From NCBI GenBank assembly GCA_027559495.1, contig JAMXSV010000004.1, forward strand, positions 3,089,001 to 3,153,000: 64,000 bases of DNA, written 5' to 3'. Source of the DNA: Aurifilum marmelostoma (taxonomy: Eukaryota > Ascomycota > Sordariomycetes > Diaporthales > Cryphonectriaceae). Of the stretch, positions 57,687 through 64,000 are shown piece after piece; positions within the stretch are counted from its first letter, which is position 1; each line of letters starts with the position of its first letter. The notes beneath the pieces were generated by a model that worked only from the letters and a program-made list of their open reading frames with translations, did not search any database and had not been told where the DNA came from. Both the position numbers and the translations under genes were made by a program.

Positions 57687-58902
57687 GATGGGCGGTGGTG
57701 GTCGTGTAGAGGTATAGAAGGAGCAGGAGTAGGTCGAGGATCGTATTCGTGATCGTGTTAAAAAGTCGAGGTCGTCGACAGTAACGCAAAGTCTAAGAGC
57801 GATGATGATGATGATGATGAGTCGAAGCCCTCTCTCTCTCTGTGTGCAGGACGCGGGAATCAATCTATTATTTGTACCTCTCTGCTTCGTGCAGAAGACG
57901 AAGAGAAAGAGGAATAATGAACAGAGTTGAAAAGGGAAGAGGGGTGACTCAACCGGTCAGTGTGTGCGTGACTGAGACTTTTGTTCTCGCCGTCAAGTTT
58001 TGAATAGAGACAGAAAGAGAGTACTAGAGCACTTGCCTTCAGTAGTATGTAGGTTCGTCTGTACGTACTGTAGTTTGAGTGGCAGGGACGAGTCACGTCA
58101 GGTTGCCCCGAGCTGCCTGCCCTCTTTTTGTGGAGGGGTAGATTTTTGAAAAGGCTCGCAGGGAAGGTGGGGTGGTTTCCCACCTGCAGTGGGCCGACAC
58201 TCTAAGGGAGCAGCCCCCCCCCCCCCCCCCGGCGAGGTCACCTCTTTCTCTCTGTGTCTCTCGACAACAACGCCATCAGTGTTGATACCATTTTGCCATC
58301 ACCGGCTTTACAATGGGGCTCGGACAAGTAGATCCTCTCATCATTCTCTCACTGTCATTAAGACTGCTTCACATTGAGAGCAAAAACAATTCCCCTCGCT
58401 TGCTCCTTGATCCATCTGCCTTGTCAGATATTATAAACAGTACTAACTGACAACTATGCCTCGGTTCCGTCAATGCACGGCGGTATCAATGTAATTATTC
58501 AATACAGTAATGCTTTGTTTCCGTCCCACTTAACTCCAGATTAGCCCGGAGAGGGAGCCAGCGAGGCGAAGACCCGGTGAGGCCAGCAGAAAACTTCCAG
58601 ACATGAAGATTGTCGTCCTCGTAATGCGCAAGCCAAGGAGATCAGGAAGTCAATGATGCGCCTACATGTCTCCCGGCCTCACCCTTCCCCTCCTTCCCTT
58701 CCTCCCTGTCCCGTCTGCCCCTTTCGCTATGCCAGACAATCAAAAGAAAGAAAACCCGCCGGCCGCTGCCACTCACTCTGTTCCCGGCCCCGTGGAAATG
58801 CTGGCAACTAGTCACTGTCGAGAATTGTATGGTTCTTCTTGATCATCATCGTCGTCCTTGTCCTCGTGAGCCTCCCCTGATTAATATTTCTCGCGCTGGA
58901 AA
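57687..58902. promoter_or_regulatory. AspRS promoter and leader, and Kog1 3' flank
   Basis: 1.2 kb. A CAT/ATG trinucleotide repeat lies at about 57798-57820 in the AspRS leader. The palindromic stretch TGTACGTACTGTA at 58060-58072 also occurs upstream of the MTC5-like gene. A C17 run is at 58214-58230. The part near 58903 is the Kog1 3' region. No gene is supported. Confidence 0.55.
58214..58230. repeat. Poly-C tract, 17 nt
   Basis: A C run of the same length as the one upstream of transaldolase, in non-coding DNA. Confidence 0.85.
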
Positions 58903-61900
58903 TCAGAATGATGAACCCGCCGCCGGTTCGTTCGTGCAGGTGAAGAGATTGATGTGATGATCGCCCCTCGCTGCGGCGCCCATGATCATGCGGTGGGGGT
59001 GGAATGCCGTGGACGAGATGGGAGAGCCGCGGTTCTGCCCCAGGAAGCTAGAGTACGGCTCCACGCGCGAGAGCTCCTTGCCCTGGAAGTTGAACACCTT
59101 TACTATGTGGGCGGACGTGCCACTGTAGTCATTGCAGGTTAGCAATCAGGCAGACAAGATAAGAGGGAAAGAAAAAAAAAAAAAAAGGAAAAGAAAAGGA
59201 AAGGAAAGGAAAAAAAAACCCACACAGAGAATACGGGCAGGTGCTCATGGACACTCGCCGTCCTGAGCACGTCCTTGGTGGTCTGGAACACCTTGAGAGG
59301 CTGGTCCATCCGAATGTCCCACAGCTTGACCTTGCCGTTCCTCGACGCCGACACGAGCTCCCTCTGCCCGCCCCGCTGCATGTGGACGCTGCGCACCCAC
59401 TGTCGGTCCGGCTCGTCCTTCCACTTGCGGACCATGGCCTCCTGCGGCTTGAGGCGCGGGTCAAACACCCGCACCGCCCCGTCCCCAAAGCCCGCCACAA
59501 ACATGTTGCCCGTCATCTGGTCCGACGTCAGCGACGTCACGCAGCTGCCCGACCGCGCCGGGATGTCCATGATGCACGTCTCGGAGCTGGCGTTCCACAC
59601 CCGGATCACGCGCACGTCGCCCGCCACCAGCACCGTGCCGTTCACCTGCAGCCAGTCGAACACCATGCCCGAGTTGACGTTGCTCGCCACCATGTGCGTC
59701 AGCGCCCGCCACGACGACGCGAGCTCCGGCTTCGTCAGGTGCGCCTCGTCGTCGCCTGGCGCGTAGTGCCGGTAGATGCGGATCACACCGTCCGAGGAGC
59801 CGCTCATCAGGAAGGCCTGGTCGTCCTCGTTGATGAACTTGATGTCGCTGATCTTGGACCCCTCCGGGTTCCCGTTCGAGAACCTGCTCTTCTGCTTCTG
59901 CAGCTTCCAGTCCCAGACGTAGATGGAGTTGGCGTCGTCTGCCACGGCGAGGTGGTCTTCGAACTGGTGGAACGTCATCTTGGCGGGCTGTGCGCCGTTG
60001 TTCAGCAGCGCCAGCTGGTGGTTCCACTTGTGCGAGCCGGCGTGGGATTTCTGAGGCTGCGTCTCCCGCAGGATCGCCTCGTTCCTTGACCGCCGCCACA
60101 GCCGGGCATTGTATTCCTCGCTGCCGGGCTCCTCGGCCTCGTTCGCCTTCATCTGTGGCTCCCAGAAGTACTCAATCGACCAGTCCAGGAACTCGCTGGG
60201 CAGTGGCAGCACTGGTGCCTCTCGCATATTGCGCTCCTTGTGTCCGACCGAGACCGGCTCCTCCGCGACGTGGTAATTGGCAGGCGCCATGAGCTGCTCA
60301 TGCTGCTCCGGCGGCGCGTCGGGTAGCCCCGTCCTGTTCCTCAGCGAGCCGGCCCTGGAGGCAGACTGGACTGGCGCCGGGGATACACCGGGGTTGGGGC
60401 CATCAGTAGCCGCCCATGGACCGAACAGGGTGCTGAAGGTCCTCTTGAGTAGACCTGGAGACGGCGGCACCGACGTGTCAGAGGTCAGCGAGGTGCCCGT
60501 ATTCGTCCGTTGATGCGAGCTCTGTCCCCTGAGGGATACTGATCTGGTCCGCCGCTGGATCTCCTCCATCAGGTTCTGCGCCTGTGTGCCGACGGCTGAA
60601 TGCAGCAGGGCGTTGTGTACGTAGTCCGTGACGACGGTAGCATCCCTCTGCACCTCGGGATGAGGATCCACACTCATGATCATGATGTGTTTCCATGCCG
60701 CCGCGATGACCGTATTGTTAGAGAGCCCTTCTGCCTGGGGCTGGATGGAGCCATCCTCTGTGCGGTACGCAGGCCGGGCATAATGTAACAGCATGTTTTG
60801 TCTGTCGAGCAAGGCATCCTTGGGCGGGAAGAGGAGGTACTCCTTCTCCTCCAAGAGGTGTTCGTACGCTGCGACGATGAACTTGCTCTTGTATCGCAGC
60901 ACAAAGTGCGACAGGAAGACGAGGAGCTCCCGGCGGACCATCGCGCTTCCGTCGTTGGACATGTCCAGCAGGGTCCACGCGATGGCCTCTTCGATCCGCT
61001 GCACCTCAGCAGTCAGCTCCGGGATGCCGATGAACGTGGTCATGGCGACGAGCATCGCCGCGCGGACCTCGCAGCAGGGATCCTTCGTCAGGGCAGAGAG
61101 CTTCGTCGGGGCGCTCTCTCTGATGCCCTTCCACTTGGCCTCGGCCATGTTCAGCCACAGCTGGCTCAGACACAGACAGGACCACTGCCGCAGGAGCGGG
61201 TTGTCCTTGTTCTGCAGGTACAGCAGACAGTACGACATGATGTCTGTCTGGTTGCAGACCACCTGCCCCGGCTTGTAATCCTTGCAGAGCATGGCCAGGA
61301 TAAACGCGCACATGGCCTTGTGCTCATCGCTGTTGGTGACGCAGAGGACCTCGGAAGGCTTGAGGATCTGGACGAAGTAGTTGTAGCCGCTGTCTTTGAT
61401 AAGGTCTTGCTGGCACGAGATGTCGACGGCCAGGACGCGTGTCCAGATGAAGACCATGACAGGCTTCAGCTCCATGTGCGTCGACTGGAGCAGTTTCAGC
61501 ACGTACGGAAAGATTCCTATGCTGAGAGAAAGCTGGACAGCCCACGGTCCAAGGTCCAGGAACCTGCCAAGAAGTATCAGAGCCCTCACCCTGTGCTGCT
61601 GGCTCAGGAGCACCTGCAGGACCACGGGAAGCTGCTCGGGCGGCTTCTGGGACATGGCGTCGCCCCTCGTCAGGTAGACGTCAAAGGCCGAGAGCTGGTC
61701 GGTGAAGAAGGTCGAGCTCTGGTACTCGTACTCGACGCCGTCGTCTTTCCTCTCCAGCATAGGAAGCTGGGCCAGGGCCATATCGACAGCCAAGTCCCAG
61801 CTGTCCCACAGCGGGTGCTGGCGGGTGTCCGGCAGCTCGGGCCACGACTGCGGGTGACAACCGTACACGGACATGATCCTCTGTGCCAGCAGGAAATTCC

Positions 61901-63756
61901 TGAACAGTGCCGCAACCATGAGGTCCTGCCTGAAGAACTTCCTGAACAGGTGCCGAGGCAGCGTGGTCCAGGCGATGGTGTCCGTGATGGCGGTGAAGAT
62001 CCAATTGAGCTCGCCCAGCGGGGTGCGCCTCTCCTGAAGGCGACCCGGGAGCTTCTTTGCCCTCTCTGGGGAGAGGTCGGTCTTGAGCGGATTCTGCAGG
62101 GCAAAGAACCACAGGGCCATCTCGATGGGCGTGGTCAGACACGAGGTGAAGAGGTCGGCTGGGAGCTGTGGGTTGGTCGGCAGGTTCTCCTTGGCGGCGC
62201 AGGCGGCGAGGTGGATATAGGGCGTGAAATTGACCTTCTCGTAGTTGGGGTCGCGAGCAGCAGCGTCGGCCTGCTCGCGCTCGTGCTTGTCGGCGAACCG
62301 GTGAAAGTTGTTGACAATGTTCCCAGCCTCAGAGCAGTCCCAGACAAAGATGGTCGGGGCCGCCAGCCACGACTGCAGGTCGTAGAGCGAGACCGGAATG
62401 TACTGAGTGTAGTTCTTGTTGAAGACCCAGAGCTCGCCCGACGCCGTGGGCTTGGGAACGCCATGACCGTTGTAGTGGAGTAAGACCCTCTCATCCTTCG
62501 CATTACGACGGAGTGAGATGCAGAATTTCTTGGTCTCCTCGACTGACGGGTCCAGGTACTGCTTGTACCGCGTTCTTATCGCGAGAGTCTCGTACTGTGC
62601 CTGGAGCGCCTTGCCGATGTTCTCGAGGGCTTTCTGTACCGGGGGGACGGTGGGGTCCTGCCATGCCTCCAGCTTTGCGCCCGGGTTCGTCTTCAGCTGG
62701 TCTGGAGGTTCGACACCGATATTAAGGCAGACGGCGAGAGCTGCAGAGACGGTCTTCAGACGATCTCTCATCCGCCAGTCCTGGATGGCGAACGGCTCCG
62801 CCTTGGGCCTCCCCGTCGTGTCGTGCCGCTTGTCTGTGTAATACATGTACCAGCCCTGCGCGCGTTCAAAGTTAGCTTATGCTGATGCAAGAGAAAGTTA
62901 TGACTCAAGATGTCACGAAACAGCCAGTAGGAGAGAAGAAGCTTGGCTGCGCAGGTCCTGAATCGGGGTCGCGTGTATGAGAAGCAGGCGAGAGAGTCGC
63001 CACGACCACCAAAGTCATGGGCATGAAAGGGAATATAGAAGGAAGGGACGAAAGGGAGTAGGCCACAGCAATGGAAAGCCAGGAAGAGGAAAAAGAACCC
63101 ACATTGGCAAGCTGAGATATTATGTCCTCGCTCTGGTAGTGCCCGTCAAACCCATGTCTCGTGCCAAAATCCTCGGCGGCGGCGACGATGGTCTGCTCGT
63201 CGTTGGAGTTCTCGGCGCTGCTATCGAGCCCTCGAGAGGGGTGCTCGCTCCTGGTGCGCAGAAGCAGTGGCTTCGCGGGCCTGCGGGCGGCGGCCTGGTG
63301 TCGCTGATGGTCAAAGCCGTTGGCGGCCAGCGGGCCTGGGTCTTTATGATTGTCGCCTGGCGCGCTCGAGGGCCGCGCATAGCTGTTGGTCGAGCTGCGC
63401 CTGGCGGCAGCATCCGCAGCCTGGGCTTGGGCCTGCGCCTGCTGGACTCGTGCTGCCGTAGACATTTTCGACTGGGGGTCGGGTCGGGACGGGACCGCGC
63501 CCGAGGAGGATCTGACGGCGGAGGGCATGGCGTCGAGGGCGCCCCGCGCGGGTTGAGAGGAGGAGGAGGATACAGGTCTGGAGGAGCGGACGGGAAGGTC
63601 GGAGATGGGCAAGAGGAGCTGTTGGTGGCGCGACTGGGCAGGAGGAGGTAATGGCTCGATGGTGGAGGAGGCAGGATTGTGGTTGTGGTACTGATGTTGG
63701 CGCTGTTGCTGGCGGGCGAGCTCGGTACCAGAGGAGGTGGTTGTGACGGCGGTCAT
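58903..63756 (-). CDS. KOG1: TORC1 subunit Kog1/Raptor
   Basis: Scaffold of TOR complex 1 that recruits substrates to the Tor kinase on the vacuole; 1501 aa. Three exons: 63756-63103, 62855-59224 and 59122-58903. Both introns (247 and 101 nt) use the unusual donor GTGGGT; joins give ISQLANGWYMYYTDK and LPVFSVGTSAHIVK. Residues 1-~190 are a Gln/Ser/Pro-rich disordered head. The Raptor N-terminal conserved domain follows (about 210-450), with caspase-like motifs LLHYNGHGVPKP (about 343) and FVWDCSEAGNIV (about 390). HEAT-type repeats come next (about 560-900), then a linker rich in Ser and Pro. Seven WD40 repeats (about 1150-1490) complete it. Length and order match fungal Raptors. The 3' intron is almost entirely polypyrimidine. 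Confidence 0.95.
59161..59219. repeat. Polypurine/polypyrimidine tract inside the last Kog1 intron
   Basis: An almost unbroken A/G strand of about 58 nt (T/C on the coding strand) lies right after the GTGGGT donor. It fills more than half of the 101-nt intron. Confidence 0.85.
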
Positions 63757-64000
63757 GCTGAAGATGATATTCGCCTTCGCCTACTGCGGCCCGACCATCC
63801 TTGTTCTCGCCGGACAAGGCGTCGGGTGATTGACGGGCTTGGTCGCTTGTCCTCGACAGTCTGGAGGAAGGAGGAATTGGGACAATGGCTGCAGGACGTC
63901 AAAGAGGCTGCAGTTGAGAAATGATGAGCCAGCGATCAGAAGGTTGAACGACGCCAACAATCGCCGCCTGGTGACGCAGGCGTGTGAATGCAGAGTCGGC
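63757..64000. promoter_or_regulatory. Upstream region of Kog1
   Basis: The 244 bases upstream of the Kog1 ATG up to the window edge. No coding feature or core-promoter motif is clear. Confidence 0.4.

Noticed and set aside
56652..57752. 366-codon plus-strand frame
   Set aside because: It is antisense to the AspRS first exon with strong codon bias; Leu/Gly/Val-rich translation without a domain.
60798..62483. 561-codon plus-strand frame
   Set aside because: It is antisense to the large Kog1 exon; the translation is a Leu/Val/Gly/Arg mixture with no recognisable domain.
1..64000. CRISPR array, prophage, transposase or secondary-metabolite cluster
   Set aside because: No regular spacer-repeat array, no transposase, integrase or viral protein, and no polyketide or peptide synthetase is visible; the window is ordinary fungal nuclear DNA.

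Overview
The window comes from a filamentous ascomycete, most likely a Sordariomycete. Genes are intron-poor, with short introns (about 60-145 nt, a few longer) bounded by GTATGT/GTAAGT-type donors and CTAAC/CTGAC branch sites. Proteins such as the 154-aa Cu/Zn superoxide dismutase, the Rom2-type RhoGEF, GT71 mannosyltransferase and RTA1 family member are typical of this group. I see no transposon, prophage, CRISPR array or plasmid function. Assignments rest on motifs and family knowledge; no database search was run.

Layout. 1-7.8 kb: no recognisable gene, with many homopolymers and microsatellites. 7.8-9.25 kb (-): a Zn2Cys6 transcription factor of the FCR1-like type, isolated in the gene-poor left quarter. 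9.25-17.1 kb: no protein gene, but one tRNA-Arg(ACG) (-) in an AT-richer stretch. 17.1-19.2 kb (-): GT71 mannosyltransferase. 20.66-22.1 kb (+): RTA1-like membrane protein with an in-frame UAG. 22.76-24.75 kb (-): Tgl1-like steryl ester/triacylglycerol lipase in five exons. 25.4-25.9 kb (+): GNAT acetyltransferase. 27.9-28.6 kb (+): unknown low-complexity protein. 28.6-32.4 kb: a ~35-bp minisatellite and weak small-ORF candidates.

The right half is dense housekeeping DNA: RhoGEF (-, 32.4-37.7), SOD1 (+, 40.2-41.2), Tudor-SN (+, 42.4-45.0), transaldolase (+, 46.9-48.0), Ubc13 (-, 48.9-49.7), WDR59/Mtc5-like SEACAT/GATOR2 subunit (+, 50.5-55.3), cytosolic aspartyl-tRNA synthetase (-, 55.9-57.7) and Kog1/Raptor (-, 58.9-63.8). 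Two parts of the TORC1 nutrient-sensing machinery (Mtc5-like and Kog1) therefore lie within 14 kb, separated only by a tRNA synthetase.

The most unusual signals are two UAG codons. In the RTA1-like gene, UAG interrupts an otherwise intact reading frame at codon 89, and its A is the last loop base of a perfect 6-bp hairpin with a 7-nt loop. In UBC13, the normal UAG stop is followed by 158 further in-frame sense codons of protein-like sequence. Both fit the UAG-to-UGG A-to-I mRNA editing known from sexual stages of Sordariomycetes. For RTA1 a RIP-type CAG-to-TAG nonsense mutation is the main alternative; for UBC13 it is ordinary readthrough or chance.
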